NCBI GenBank assembly: GCA_002890675.1
Contig: PEFW01000012.1
Span: forward strand, 1-62,346
Direction of reading: 5' to 3'
Source: Candidatus Methylaffinis lahnbergensis
Lineage (GTDB): Bacteria > Pseudomonadota > Alphaproteobacteria > Rhizobiales > Beijerinckiaceae
DNA length: 62,346 nucleotides
Below are positions 20,665 to 30,107 of the stretch, piece after piece. Every line of letters starts with the position of its first letter. Position 1 is the stretch's first letter. Position numbers and translations under genes: made by a program. The notes beneath the pieces were generated by a model. It was not told the origin of the DNA and searched no databases. It saw only the letters and a list, made by a program, of their open reading frames with translations.

Positions 20665-22127
20665 GCCGCCTTGTCCGGTTGCGGCAGGGGAAGCGGCGCC
20701 CGTGGTTCGCGCCGGACAGGAGCCGCCGGAAGACGAATCACGACACGAAGGCCTGGCTCATTATCCTCGATCCGCAAGCTTCCATTGTGGAGACGTGCCA
20801 CCGCCGCGGCGAGCGAAAGGCCGAGACCAGATCCAGGCCGCGCGCGCGCGTTTTCGAGCCGGACAAATCGATCGAGCACGCGCAAGCGATCATTCTCGCC
20901 GATGCCCGGACCGCGATCCGCGACGGCGAATTCGACATTGCCGCCACGCCGCCGTGCCGAGAGTTCGACGGTGCCTTTAGGAGCTTGCGCGGGCGCGCGA
21001 TCCAGGCCGACTCCCGCCGCCTCCGGGCACCCGTATTTCAACGCATTATCGACGAGATTGGCGATGGCCTGACCGGCAAGCTCCCGGCTTCCATGCAGAA
21101 AGAGCTCCGGCTCGGTGGAAATTGCAAGCACGATGCCGCGTTCCTCCGCCACAGGCTCGTAGAGTTCGCCGACGTCTCGCGCGACGGACGAGGCGTCGAA
21201 ATCGATCATGCCTTCGCGCCCGGCCCCGGCTTCCGCGCGGGCGATGCTTAGCAGCGCATCGAAGATTTGGATCAACCGGTCGGATTCGTCGAGCGCTTTT
21301 TCGAGCGCGCCGCGATAATCCTCCGGGCTTTTGGCGCTGCGTAATGCTTGTTCCACGCCGCCCCGCAGACGGGTCAAGGGCGTCTTGAGATCGTGTGCGA
21401 TATTGCCGGAAACCTCTTTCAACTCCGCCATCAATATAGCGATCCGCTCCAGCATGGCGTTGAAATTTTGCACGAGCCGGTCGAGTTCGTCGCCGGTCCC
21501 GGCCAACCGCAACCGGCCGGAGAGATCGCCCGCGACGATCGCCCGAGCATTGGCGTTGATTGCATCGACGCGATTGAGAACGCGCCTTGCAACCCATAGC
21601 CCGCCTAGCGTTCCGATCACCACGAGCCAAAGCAGCGAAGTGAGCAGTGCTTGGCCGAGAATACGGCGCAAGCCCTCGCCTTCCGCGAGGTCGTGCCCGA
21701 CGAGCAAGTGGAAGCCGCCGGCCAAGACAGAGTTGCGGGCGAGCGCCAGGTGTTTTCCGCCCATATCGCCCGGAGGCTGGTACGCCGTCTCGACGAGGCC
21801 AGGGCGGGACAGAATATCTGGCGGCAGGCGCACAATATTGCCGGCGATCGGTTCTCCCGCTGCGGTTGTGACCAAGTAAAGCCGCGCGCCAGGCCGGCGG
21901 GTCCGTCTTTGGATGATGTTCACAAGGCGACGTATGCCACCTTGATCATATTGCTCGGAAAGCCCGGTAATATCGGTGTCGATGGTCTGCGCGATCTGCG
22001 CGTCGATCAGGTGCTCCATGTTCCAGCCGACAGCGCCGAGGACGAGCCCGGCGCCGATCGCGGAAATCGCCAAATAGGCGAGCGATATCTTAAATACCGT
22101 GGTGCGAAAGAGCTTACCTAGAGCCAT
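20661..22127 (-). CDS. Sensor histidine kinase (HAMP type)
   Basis: 488 aa. Helix 1 is at about 12-34 (ISLAYLAISAIGAGLVLGAVGW), then a periplasmic loop of about 130 residues, then helix 2 (LLTSLLWLVVIGTLGGLWVA, near 165-184) and HAMP (NARAIVAGDLSGRL). The HisKA motif is GNIAHDLKTPLTRLRGGVEQAL. HATPase_c has NLVDNALKYG, DRGPGI and GSGLGLSLAAAVARLH. Partner of the response regulator directly upstream, whose 3' end overlaps this gene by 14 bases. The signal is unknown; its place after degP suggests envelope stress, as an inference only. Confidence 0.92.
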   Translation of the reverse strand: MALGKLFRTTVFKISLAYLAISAIGAGLVLGAVGWNMEHLIDAQIAQTIDTDITGLSEQYDQGGIRRLVNIIQRRTRRPGARLYLVTTAAGEPIAGNIVRLPPDILSRPGLVETAYQPPGDMGGKHLALARNSVLAGGFHLLVGHDLAEGEGLRRILGQALLTSLLWLVVIGTLGGLWVARRVLNRVDAINANARAIVAGDLSGRLRLAGTGDELDRLVQNFNAMLERIAILMAELKEVSGNIAHDLKTPLTRLRGGVEQALRSAKSPEDYRGALEKALDESDRLIQIFDALLSIARAEAGAGREGMIDFDASSVARDVGELYEPVAEERGIVLAISTEPELFLHGSRELAGQAIANLVDNALKYGCPEAAGVGLDRAPAQAPKGTVELSARRRGGNVEFAVADRGPGIGENDRLRVLDRFVRLENARARPGSGLGLSLAAAVARLHNGSLRIEDNEPGLRVVIRLPAAPVRREPRAPLPLPQPDKAA

Positions 22128-22797
22128 TGCGTATCATGTATCCTGCACCGCGTATCGTCTGGAGGAGCGGAGGGTCGAAGCCTTTGTCGATCTTGGCGCG
22201 CAGCCGCGAAATATGAACGTCAATGACATTGGTTTGCGGATCGAAATGATAGTCCCACACGTTTTCAAGCAGCATCGTCCGCGTGACGACTTGGCCCGCA
22301 TGTTTCATCAAATATTCGAGCAAGCGGAATTCACGCGGTTGCAGCGGAATTTCCTTGCCGTCGCGGGTAAGCTTGTGAGCAAGACGGTCAAGTTCTAAGC
22401 CGTTCACGCGAAAGACAGTTTCCTCGCGAAGACCCGGCCGGGTTCGCCTTGCGAGCACCTCGGCGCGCGCCAGAAGCTCTGAAAATGCATAAGGCTTGGC
22501 GAGATAATCGTCGCCGCCCGCGCGCAGCCCCTTGACGCGATCATCGACCTGTCCAAGCGCGGACAGGATCAATACGGGCGTCAGGATTTTCTGCGTGCGC
22601 AGATTGCCGATGAGCGCGAGGCCGTCGAGTTTCGGCAGCATGCGATCGACAATCAAAACATCGTAGGTTTCATCGCAGGCACGGGCGTAGCCGTCAAGGC
22701 CGTCGCCGGCATAATCGGCGACATGACCGGCCTCGCGAAATGCCTTCACCATGTAATTGGCGGCTTCGGAATCGTCTTCGACGATGAGGATACGCAT
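22114..22797 (-). CDS. OmpR/PhoB-type response regulator
   Basis: 227 aa. The receiver domain begins MRILIVEDDSEAANYMV; the phosphorylation site is Asp51 in VLIVDRMLPKLDG, the conserved Lys is in DDYLAKPYAF. The C-terminal winged helix has LDRLAHKLTRDGKEIPLQPREFRLLEYLM and ends VIDVHISRLRAKIDKGF...IRGAGYMI. The ATG at 22797 starts directly at the receiver; a longer reading from 22908 adds an Arg-rich leader without family support. Overlaps the kinase gene by 14 bases and lies downstream of degP. Confidence 0.94.
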   Translation of the reverse strand: MRILIVEDDSEAANYMVKAFREAGHVADYAGDGLDGYARACDETYDVLIVDRMLPKLDGLALIGNLRTQKILTPVLILSALGQVDDRVKGLRAGGDDYLAKPYAFSELLARAEVLARRTRPGLREETVFRVNGLELDRLAHKLTRDGKEIPLQPREFRLLEYLMKHAGQVVTRTMLLENVWDYHFDPQTNVIDVHISRLRAKIDKGFDPPLLQTIRGAGYMIRNGSR

Positions 22798-22926
22798 CAC
22801 CAACATATAGCTCATCCCCGCGCAAAGCAGCAGGCCGGAAGTTGCCTTCCGGCCTGTCGCCTCCTGGAGCCGGCGCCGCAACGGGGGGGCGCGGCACCGG
22901 CCCATCAAGCCTCGGGGACGTGAGGC

Positions 22927-24462
22927 TCAGGAAGCCGGTTTGACCTCGATCGCGACGAAATGGGTGCCGTCGGCTCCCTTGACCCGCAAGAGGAGGGCCT
23001 TGCGATTGTTCTTTTTGGCCTCGTCCAGCGCCGCGCTGACGTCCGCCGGCTGGTTCACCGCATGGCCACCTGCTTCGAGAATGACGTCGCCGATCTGCAA
23101 CCCCTTCTGCGCCGCCACGCCATCTGAATCGATGTCGGATACGACCACGCCGTGGTTTCCCGCTCCTTCGACGCTGGAGGCAGGAGCGAGAGTGAGGCCG
23201 AGGCCGCTAAACGCATTATTGTCCTGGCTCTGGCCGGGATTTGCGCGCGCTTCCTTGTCGTCCGGCAGGGAACCGAGCTTTACCGACGTGGTTTTCTCCG
23301 ATCCATCGTGCCAATAGATCAAATTAGTCTTTTTCCCCGGGCCGAGCGCCGCCACCTTGCGCGCGAGGTCGCGCGGACCGTCGATCCGCTCGCCGTCGAT
23401 CCCGAGGATCACGTCGCCCGATTTAATTCCGGCCGCGCTTGCCGGAGAATTCGGCTGAGCTTCAGCGACAAGAGCCCCTTTGTTGGACTTGAGACCGAGA
23501 CTATCGGCGATTTCCGCGGTGACCGGCTGAATCTGGACGCCAATCCAACCCCGCGCGACCACGCCTTTGTCTTGGAGAGCGGCAATGACGGTTTTCACTG
23601 TCTCAGCGGGAATGGCAAAACCAATGCCGACACTGCCGCCCGAAGGCGAGAAAATCGCCGTATTGACGCCGACCACTTGACCTTGGGTATTGAAAGTGGG
23701 ACCGCCCGAATTGCCCCGGTTGACCGGCGCATCGACTTGCAGGAAATCGTCATAAGGCCCGGCGCCAATGTCGCGCCCGCGCGCCGAAATGATGCCGGCC
23801 GTAACCGTTCCACCCAATCCGAAGGGATTGCCGACCGCGATCACCCAGTCGCCCACCCGTGGCGCGGCGGTGGCGAAGTCGACATGCTGGTAGGGGCCGC
23901 CCTGCTTGATCTTCAAGAGGGCGAGATCGGTTTTCTTGTCGGTTCCGACGATGGTTGCCGGCACGGTTTTGCCATCGTCCAGGGTCACGCTGACCTCGGT
24001 TGCGTTCTCGACGACATGGTTGTTCGTCACCACATATCCGTCCGCGGAGATAATGAATCCCGAGCCTTGCGCCTGGGTGAGGTGCGGCTTGAGGTGATGA
24101 TCGCGCGGCGTTCCTTCCTCGCCGAAATGTTTGAAGAAGCGCTCGAGCGGGTCGCCTGGCGCAATGTGCGGTATTTCGAGCTCGTCGCTAGAATCGGCGG
24201 TCTCGGTGGTCTTCACCTTGACGGACACGACCGCGCCGCGCACGTGGTCGACCACGTCGGCGAAAGAGACCGGAGAAACAACCGGAGATACTTGGCTCTG
24301 AACCGCGTCGGCACGCGCCTGACCGAAACCACCATCGCTCATGCAGGCCAAGGCCAGGGCGGCCACGGTCGCAAGCAGCGCGGCACGGACCTCGTGGCGC
24401 CGGCGCACGATCAAAGGTGGTGAACTCAGGGTATCGGGCCGGGGCGAGGGGACATTTGCCAT
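22927..24462 (-). CDS. degP: Do-family periplasmic serine protease/chaperone
   Basis: 511 aa HtrA/DegP protein that degrades or refolds damaged periplasmic proteins. An N-terminal signal sequence lies after a basic stretch (RRRHEVRAALLATVAALALA). The trypsin-like domain has the triad His149 (VVTNNHVVEN), Asp179 (KKTDLALLKI) and Ser252 (RGNSGGPTFN). Two PDZ domains follow (GWIGVQIQPVTAEIADSLGL..., and GLTLAPASSVEGAGNHGVVV). A GGAG site lies six bases before the ATG. It is followed at 130 bases by the response regulator; this degP - regulator - kinase - glnE order is one I know from Rhizobiales. Confidence 0.95.
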   Translation of the reverse strand: MANVPSPRPDTLSSPPLIVRRRHEVRAALLATVAALALACMSDGGFGQARADAVQSQVSPVVSPVSFADVVDHVRGAVVSVKVKTTETADSSDELEIPHIAPGDPLERFFKHFGEEGTPRDHHLKPHLTQAQGSGFIISADGYVVTNNHVVENATEVSVTLDDGKTVPATIVGTDKKTDLALLKIKQGGPYQHVDFATAAPRVGDWVIAVGNPFGLGGTVTAGIISARGRDIGAGPYDDFLQVDAPVNRGNSGGPTFNTQGQVVGVNTAIFSPSGGSVGIGFAIPAETVKTVIAALQDKGVVARGWIGVQIQPVTAEIADSLGLKSNKGALVAEAQPNSPASAAGIKSGDVILGIDGERIDGPRDLARKVAALGPGKKTNLIYWHDGSEKTTSVKLGSLPDDKEARANPGQSQDNNAFSGLGLTLAPASSVEGAGNHGVVVSDIDSDGVAAQKGLQIGDVILEAGGHAVNQPADVSAALDEAKKNNRKALLLRVKGADGTHFVAIEVKPAS

Positions 24463-24717
24463 TGACTACTCCATTGCAAAAATTAACGACGGCGCACCGT
24501 CTTCGGCCACCAAGATGGGGACGCAAAGCTTACACTGCCATTTCGGCCGCATGAAAGTTTAGTAAGGCTGGCTCATGCCCGCCGCGCGGGTCCGCAGAAT
24601 TAAAATGGCGCGAATCCACTTGAAGGCAAGAGGTTTGGAACGGTCACGGAAAGGACGCCGCCGCCAATCGCTTCGCCGGAGCCAGGCCTTGAGCCGTTCG
24701 GATCGAACCATAAATCG
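24463..24717. other. Gap upstream of degP, nothing recognised
   Basis: No coding frame, repeat or RNA structure that I can support. It should contain the degP promoter on the minus strand; I looked for an EcfG/RpoE-like GGAAC...GTT pair and did not find a convincing one. Confidence 0.4.
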
Positions 24718-24751
24718 AACAATAGGAGGAAGTTAACAATAGGAGGAAGTT
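24718..24751 (+). repeat. Exact 17-bp tandem duplication carrying a Shine-Dalgarno
   Basis: AACAATAGGAGGAAGTT occurs twice back to back (24718-24734 and 24735-24751). Each copy contains the strong ribosome-binding core AGGAGG; the second sits at normal distance from the ATG at 24754. Confidence 0.85.
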
Positions 24752-24753
24752 AT

Positions 24754-24822
24754 ATGCAACGTGGCTACATGTCACAGTTTCTAACGACGGTGGCTGCAAA
24801 TGTGATACAGAATATTAGCTGA
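24754..24822 (+). CDS. Possible 22-aa peptide (leader-like ORF)
   Basis: ATG at 24754, TGA at 24820-24822, giving MQRGYMSQFLTTVAANVIQN-I-S. The support is the excellent AGGAGG site eight bases upstream, itself tandemly duplicated, in an AT-richer interval without other genes on this strand for 300 bases. The peptide has a polar start and a mildly hydrophobic second half; there is no run of one amino acid as in attenuator leaders. The next gene on this strand is the HAF-repeat protein, over 300 bases on. It could equally be the left-over 5' end of a deleted gene. Function unknown. Confidence 0.35.
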   Translation: MQRGYMSQFLTTVAANVIQNIS

Positions 24823-25045
24823 CATTTCATATTCTCCACAAGCAATTCAATAAATTTCTAAGGTTGACCGCGGTATTCAATCGTGATTTAACTGTTATAC
24901 CTTCTGAATAAGGAAGCAGCCTCTCTCGCTGCAAACGGTGATTTCATTCGCGCTACAAGCTTTAGCGCAGATGGTCAACCCGACGCATTTGTCGTCTTTG
25001 CGCTGTCATACGGCGCCTGTAATGCGATCAAAGATTTGGTGTGGC

Positions 25046-25107
25046 GTCCTTGCACGCGAGGCGCCTCGCCTAAAAGCTGCGACGTATTCCACCGCAAGGG
25101 CCGCGCC
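25046..25107. repeat. Imperfect direct repeat, left copy (flanks HAF-repeat gene)
   Basis: About 62 bases, containing GTATTCCACCGC, lying just before the HAF-repeat gene. It is roughly 75-80 per cent identical to 26260-26321 beyond the other side of the gene. Confidence 0.6.
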
Positions 25108-25128
25108 AAACACCTAACGGGGGAAAAA

Positions 25129-26160
25129 ATGAAACAGGGAGAACTCGAACGCCTCGATAGGGCTATTTACCCCGCTCCGGCACGAAAAATAAACTTCAAG
25201 CGCATCGCTTGCTACGCCCTGCTGGCCGCGACAGTTATCACTTTGCCGGGAATGGCAAGCGCCGAAAGGTTTTTCAAGCTAAACAATCCTGGCGACCTCA
25301 ACTTCAATCAGCTGCTCGGCATTAATGAAAACAAAATCATCGCCGGCTATTTCGGCGACGGCACCGTTATAGTCAACAATGGGTACGTTCTCGTGCCGAA
25401 CACGCACTATTCAGTAGAGAACTTCGCGGGGACGCCGCCGGCGGGCCATACGATCACACAGACCCAGGCCATCGGCATCAACAACAACGAAGTGCCCATC
25501 ATCGTCGGGTTTTGGCAGGATCAAAACGGCCTTCAGTTTGGCTTTGAAGATATCAAGGGCGTGTTCACAACTATCCTTGATCCAAATGCTACCGCCGGAA
25601 GCACGAACCAGAATCTTCTCGGCGTCAATATCTTGAATAAAGCCGCCGGATTCTGGCTTGATAGCGGCGGCAACGAACACGGTTTCATTGTTAACCTTGC
25701 TAGCAACCCGCCGCAATTTACTGAAATTCCCCCGAAGCTCTTTAATGGTGCGGTCGCGACACAGGCGAGCGGCATCAGTGACAATCTAATCGTCTGTGGA
25801 TTCTGGGCTGATTCCGCCGGCAACGATCACGCCTTTTTCGGGCCGCTTCCGGGACCATTTAACTCCTTCGAAGTCAACATAAAGGGGGTACTCGCCAAGA
25901 GCACACAAGCCCTCGGTTGTAGCAACAACTTCATCGTCGGCTTGTTTGTGGATTCGAAGGGTGCAACACACGGCTTCCTTTTAGATTTTAAGGCTTTCGC
26001 TCAGTTCGATGCCCCTGGATCGAGCCAGACTCCCGCGTTCGGCGTCGCCGGGACCATCATCAATGGCGTCAACGACAAGGGCGATATCGTCGGGTTCTTC
26101 TCCGATGGCACGCATGTCAACGGCTTCGTGCAGTTTGTAACCCCGGTCGGACCCCAATAA
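25129..26160 (+). CDS. Secreted HAF-repeat protein, unknown function
   Basis: 343 aa. Residues about 22-46 form a signal sequence ending GMASA. The mature protein consists of repeats of about 45-50 residues with the core GINxxxxIVGFWxDxxGxxHGF: IIAGYFGDG, IIVGFWQDQNGLQFGF, AAGFWLDSGGNEHGF, IVCGFWADSAGNDHAF, IVGLFVDSKGATHGF, IVGFFSDGTHVNGF. This is the pattern of extracellular HAF repeats, which probably build a beta-propeller-like fold. I chose the ATG at 25129 (purine-rich GGGGGAAAAA upstream); the frame is open further to 25036, but that would add a non-signal leader overlapping the flanking repeat. Confidence 0.75.
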   Translation: MKQGELERLDRAIYPAPARKINFKRIACYALLAATVITLPGMASAERFFKLNNPGDLNFNQLLGINENKIIAGYFGDGTVIVNNGYVLVPNTHYSVENFAGTPPAGHTITQTQAIGINNNEVPIIVGFWQDQNGLQFGFEDIKGVFTTILDPNATAGSTNQNLLGVNILNKAAGFWLDSGGNEHGFIVNLASNPPQFTEIPPKLFNGAVATQASGISDNLIVCGFWADSAGNDHAFFGPLPGPFNSFEVNIKGVLAKSTQALGCSNNFIVGLFVDSKGATHGFLLDFKAFAQFDAPGSSQTPAFGVAGTIINGVNDKGDIVGFFSDGTHVNGFVQFVTPVGPQ

Positions 26161-26259
26161 CCGCGAGATGGAAGCGTTAGGATTCCCGCGCAGGACAGGC
26201 GCCGATGACCGTGTAAATTGATGGGGCTGGCAAGGGTCAAAGCTTGTCGGCCCTTTTGC

Positions 26260-26321
26260 ATCCTTGCAAGCGAGACGCCTCATCCGGCAGCTACGATGTA
26301 TTCCACCGCGCGGGCGGCGCC
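26260..26321. repeat. Imperfect direct repeat, right copy
   Basis: Partner of 25046-25107 in the same orientation: TCCTTGCA-x-GCGAG-x-CGCCTC at the left end and GTATTCCACCGC near the right end are shared. It lies 100 bases after the HAF-repeat gene. Confidence 0.6.
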
Positions 26322-26491
26322 CCGTCCTGTCGCAATTCCTGTCGCCGTCTTGCGGCGGCGCGGTGCGCACCTGAGCGTTTCAGCACCCATGCAAGGATCA
26401 GCGCGTTTGACGCTATCCCAATAGCTCGCGGGCTCGGCATGCGCGGCGAGCCAAACCCGCCCCATGGAATCACCCAAAACGCAGCTTGTAA

Positions 26492-26677
26492 CCGCCGCTG
26501 CTGCTTGCGGGCCAGACGCCGGACGAAGAGGTTGTCAAGGAGGGTGGAAAGCACTACCTGCGCGTCGTGACGGGAATACCCGTAGTCTCGGAGAACTGCA
26601 TCATGTGCCACGCGAATTTCAAGGGAAACAAGGGGAACGTCGGGGCGCTATCCTACACAGTGCCTTTGATTGAGTAA
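26492..26677 (+). pseudogene. C-terminal remnant of a DUF3365-type c-haem-domain gene
   Basis: The frame gives AGQTPDEEVVKEGGKHYLRV, then VTGIPVVSENCIMCHANFKG, then NVGALSYTVPLIE and TAA. The CIMCH haem-attachment motif followed by a Gly-rich stretch and GALSYTVP resembles the end of DUF3365 (Tll0287-like) sensory proteins. Only about 60 codons remain; a stop codon (26489) lies just upstream in frame and there is no start. The 846-base gap 26161-27006 holds otherwise only the direct repeat, a stem-loop and the hemA upstream region. Confidence 0.65.
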
Positions 26678-26691
26678 TCGGAGCCTGCAGT

Positions 26692-26725
26692 GCCGGCCTC
26701 GCCTGTTCCGGCAAACGAGGCCGGC
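26692..26725. terminator. Stem-loop, possible terminator
   Basis: GCCGGCCTCG (26692-26701) and CGAGGCCGGC (26716-26725) are exact inverse complements around a 14-nt loop, 15 bases after the DUF3365 remnant. No T-run follows, so termination is uncertain. Confidence 0.45.
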
Positions 26726-27006
26726 GAGAAATTTGAGCCGCATTGTCCGGCTGATCGCAGAGAAGGGATTTGACGCCCCGCGGGAACGCCGCTAAAGCCT
26801 TGGGCATGTTCCCACGGAAGTAAAATTCTTCGTGTACCCCCCATCAGGGGTTGAAGGCGACGCTCTCCTTAAGCTAGGCTCGGCTGCTCGTCTGCTATTT
26901 TTGAACGAGACAATAAAAACAAGTCATATCTTTTGAGGTCACGCCACCATGCGCCGGGGTCACGCCAGCCCTCGGCGCCGCCGCTGGAGCTGGGAGGCCG
27001 GTGCAT

Positions 27007-28299
27007 ATGCCTTATTCGCGCTTCTTCGACGAGGCGATCTCAAAGTTGAAGGGGGAACGCCGCTACCGGGTCTTCGCCGACCTCGAACGGGACGCAAAGG
27101 CGTTTCCGCGCGCCCTGCGGCACGGCCCGGAACGCATCGACGAAGTCGTGATTTGGTGTTCCAACGACTATCTCTGCATGGGCAGGCATCCACGGGTGAT
27201 CGAGGCGATGACGGCCGCCGCGGTGCGGCATGGGGCCGGTGCCGGCGGCACGCGCAATATTGCGGGCACCAACCATCCCCTCGTCGAGCTAGAAGCCGAA
27301 TTGGCCGGCCTTCACGGCAAGGAGGCGGCGCTCGTCTTTACGTCGGGCTGGATTTCCAATCTGGCGGCGATTTCGACGATTGGCGATCTGTTGCCCGATT
27401 GCCTCATTCTTTCGGATGAGTTCAATCATAATTCGATGATCGAAGGTATCCGCCGCTCGAAGGCGCAGCGCAAAATTTTTCGTCACAACGATCTCGCCCA
27501 TCTCGAAGAGCTCCTGATCGCCGCTGGGCATGACCGCGCCAAGCTGATCGTCTTCGAGAGTCTCTATTCGATGCATGGCGACTTCGCTCCGGTCGCCGAG
27601 ATCGCCGGTCTCGCCCGCCGTTACAACGCGATGACCTATCTCGACGAAGTGCACGCGGTCGGCCTCTACGGCCCGCATGGCGGAGGGGTCGCCGAACGCG
27701 ATGGCGTCATGGACCAAATCGACGTTATCGAAGGAACCCTTGCCAAGGGATTTGGAACGCTAGGCGGCTATATCGCCGCCAAGGCGCCAATCGTCGATGC
27801 CGTGCGCTCGCACGCGCCAGCCTTTATTTTCACCACGGCTCTGCCTCCGGCGCTCGCTGCCGCGGCAACCGCCGCCATACGCCTGTTGAAACAGGAACAA
27901 GGCGATGAACTCCGTGCGCAACATCAACGCCAGGCGATGCTCGCCAAACATGCTCTGAGCGCTGCGGGTCTGCCGGTGATGCAAAACCCGTCCCATATCG
28001 TGCCGGTGCTCGTCGGCGATCCCGAACTCTGCAAGCGCGCGGCCGACATTCTGATCGATCGCCACGCGATCTATATCCAGCCGATCAATTATCCGACGGT
28101 CGCCAGAGGCTTCGAGAGATTGCGCATCACGCCAACTCCCTTGCACACGGATGCGCATATCGCGCATCTCGTCGAAAGCATGGCCGATGTCTGGCGCACC
28201 CTAGGGCTGCCCTTCGTCGAGCCCGCCAAAATCCTCGAATTCAAGCGGGAGAGCGACGCGCGCTGCACGTTCCCGGAGTTCAAACGCGCCGCCGAATGA
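27007..28299 (+). CDS. hemA: 5-Aminolevulinate synthase
   Basis: 430 aa PLP enzyme condensing glycine and succinyl-CoA, first step of the alphaproteobacterial haem and cobalamin route. Typical features: [31 protein letters not shown], the pyridoxal region [14 protein letters not shown] and the Schiff-base Lys in [16 protein letters not shown] at 27007 ([11 protein letters not shown]) is preceded by GGGAGG ten bases upstream; a GTG two codons earlier is possible but too close to that site. It supplies haem for the cytochrome c further on and the corrin ring for MutB and NrdJ, as an inference. Confidence 0.96.
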   Translation: MPYSRFFDEAISKLKGERRYRVFADLERDAKAFPRALRHGPERIDEVVIWCSNDYLCMGRHPRVIEAMTAAAVRHGAGAGGTRNIAGTNHPLVELEAELAGLHGKEAALVFTSGWISNLAAISTIGDLLPDCLILSDEFNHNSMIEGIRRSKAQRKIFRHNDLAHLEELLIAAGHDRAKLIVFESLYSMHGDFAPVAEIAGLARRYNAMTYLDEVHAVGLYGPHGGGVAERDGVMDQIDVIEGTLAKGFGTLGGYIAAKAPIVDAVRSHAPAFIFTTALPPALAAAATAAIRLLKQEQGDELRAQHQRQAMLAKHALSAAGLPVMQNPSHIVPVLVGDPELCKRAADILIDRHAIYIQPINYPTVARGFERLRITPTPLHTDAHIAHLVESMADVWRTLGLPFVEPAKILEFKRESDARCTFPEFKRAAE

Positions 28300-28503
28300 A
28301 CCCCGTTTTGGCTTAATCCCGCGAGAGCACTTCCGCCTCGCTTGCCGGAAAGCCGCGATTCCCTCGCCGGCAATTTTCCTTGGCCATATTTCAGCGCAGG
28401 CTTCGGTATTATCCCGGGCGTCGTCTCACCGCCTCGGCGCAAACTGGCATGAGCGGCGGCGAAGAACTGCGTCCTACCTCGCGCGAACATGAAAAAACAT
28501 TGC

Positions 28504-29949
28504 CTAATGGCGTTTTGCGTCGCCCACCGGTGTGCCTTCGATAGATTCGCTAGCACTTTTTGCGAGTACGCTGTGCCGACGGCCGTATGAAAAGTAGAGC
28601 AGAAGGCCGAGCCCCATCCAAAAAACGAACAATTCCCAGGCAACGGCGGGGAGCTTTGAGAGCAACCACAGGGAAAACCCGATGCCAGCCAAGGGTATCC
28701 AGGGGACGAGCGGTGTCTTGAAGGTGCGCCGGACGCCGGGCCTCGTCCGCCGTAGCACGATGATCGCAAGGCAGACGATCGCAAAAGCCGAGAGCGTTCC
28801 GATGTTCACCAATTCGGCAACCTCCTTGATCGGGAAAAAACCCGCGACGAGGGCGGTCAGTCCTCCCGCAATCAGCGTCGGGCGGTGCGGCGTTCGGAAT
28901 CGCTTGTGCACCTGCGCGAACCACGCGGGAAGGAGCCCGTCGCGGCTCATCGCGAACCAGATGCGGGCGCAGCCCAAGAGGAAGGCGAGCATGACGCTGG
29001 CGATGCCTGCTACGGCCGCCGCGGACACGATGAGCGTCACCCAAGGCATGCCAATCGCCGTGAACGCGGCGGCAACCGGAGCGGCGCTATTTAGCGTGTC
29101 GTAGCGTACCACGCCAGTGAGCACCAACGACATCGCAATGTAGAGCACGAGAGAGATGGCTAGCGAGAGCAAAACAGCGCGGGGAAGCTGTTGCTGCGGG
29201 TCGCGAGCCTCTTCGGCGGCGGTGGTGAGAGTATCGTAGCCGAAGACCGCAAAGAAAACGACGGCAGCCCCCTCGACCACGCCTTCGAAACCGTAGGGCA
29301 TAAAGGGATGCCAGTTGGCGGTGTGCACATGAGGCAGACCGGCGGCGATGACAAGGACGACCGCGGCGATCTTGATGATCACCATGGCCGTGTTGAAGCG
29401 CGCACCCCATTCGATTCGCAGCGTCAAGAGGCCCGCGACCGCAAGGCTCCCGAGCATCGCGGGGAGATCCAAAACGTGGCCTTCGCCTGTTCCTGACGCG
29501 CCCATTGCCCAGCTGGGGAGCATCAGGCCAAGCTGACTGAGCAGGGCTTGCAAATAGCCCGACCAGCCGATCGATACGACGGCGGCCACCAGCGCATATT
29601 CGAGCAACAGATCCCAGCCAATCACCCACGCGACGAGTTCGCCAAGCACGGCGTATCCGTAGGTGTAGGCGCTGCCGGCGACGGGGATCATCCCGGCAAA
29701 CTCGGCATAGCTTAGGGCGGCAGCTGCGCTTGCGATGCCTGCAATCACGAATGATACCGAGACCGCTGGTCCCGCTTGTGTAGCTGCAACGACCCCTGTG
29801 AGCACAAAGATACCGGCCCCGATAAGTCCGCCAAGGCCGATAGCGGTAAGCTGCCACAGGCCAAGCACCCGCCGAAATTGCCCCTCCCGGCCGAACTCGG
29901 ATTGGAGTTGCTCGATGGACTTGGTGCGCGTGAGCGCCCGCAGAGACAT
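28504..29949 (-). CDS. APC-family amino-acid permease
   Basis: 481 aa inner-membrane transporter with 12 or more helices. LGLWQLTAIGLGGLIGAGIFVLTG is the first APC helix with the Gly-rich unwound segment, followed by AGPAVSVSFVIAGIASAAAALSYAEFA. Later helices include FFAVFGYDTLTTAAEEARDPQQQLP, typical of cationic-amino-acid-transporter-like members (YfnA/CAT group). The start at 29949 gives MSLRALTRTKSIEQL; an earlier ATG at 30000 would add 17 residues. The substrate is not deducible. It is convergent with hemA, with a 204-base gap in which I see nothing. Confidence 0.9.
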   Translation of the reverse strand: MSLRALTRTKSIEQLQSEFGREGQFRRVLGLWQLTAIGLGGLIGAGIFVLTGVVAATQAGPAVSVSFVIAGIASAAAALSYAEFAGMIPVAGSAYTYGYAVLGELVAWVIGWDLLLEYALVAAVVSIGWSGYLQALLSQLGLMLPSWAMGASGTGEGHVLDLPAMLGSLAVAGLLTLRIEWGARFNTAMVIIKIAAVVLVIAAGLPHVHTANWHPFMPYGFEGVVEGAAVVFFAVFGYDTLTTAAEEARDPQQQLPRAVLLSLAISLVLYIAMSLVLTGVVRYDTLNSAAPVAAAFTAIGMPWVTLIVSAAAVAGIASVMLAFLLGCARIWFAMSRDGLLPAWFAQVHKRFRTPHRPTLIAGGLTALVAGFFPIKEVAELVNIGTLSAFAIVCLAIIVLRRTRPGVRRTFKTPLVPWIPLAGIGFSLWLLSKLPAVAWELFVFWMGLGLLLYFSYGRRHSVLAKSASESIEGTPVGDAKRH

Positions 29950-30107
29950 GGATTTACCCGCTAGATGGAGTTGGCGCGGCAGCTTGGCTCCGCCTCGCAT
30001 CTGGTATTGCCCGCGCTAGTTTTTCGGTCGAACCGTCGCAAGCGGAGCGGCGAATTGGCCAGACCCGAGATTTCCCGGCGAACGGTCCCGGCCTCTTCTT
30101 TTTCGAA

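Noticed and set aside
24718..24751. Start of a CRISPR array
   Set aside because: Two abutting 17-bp copies with no spacers; it is a simple tandem duplication.
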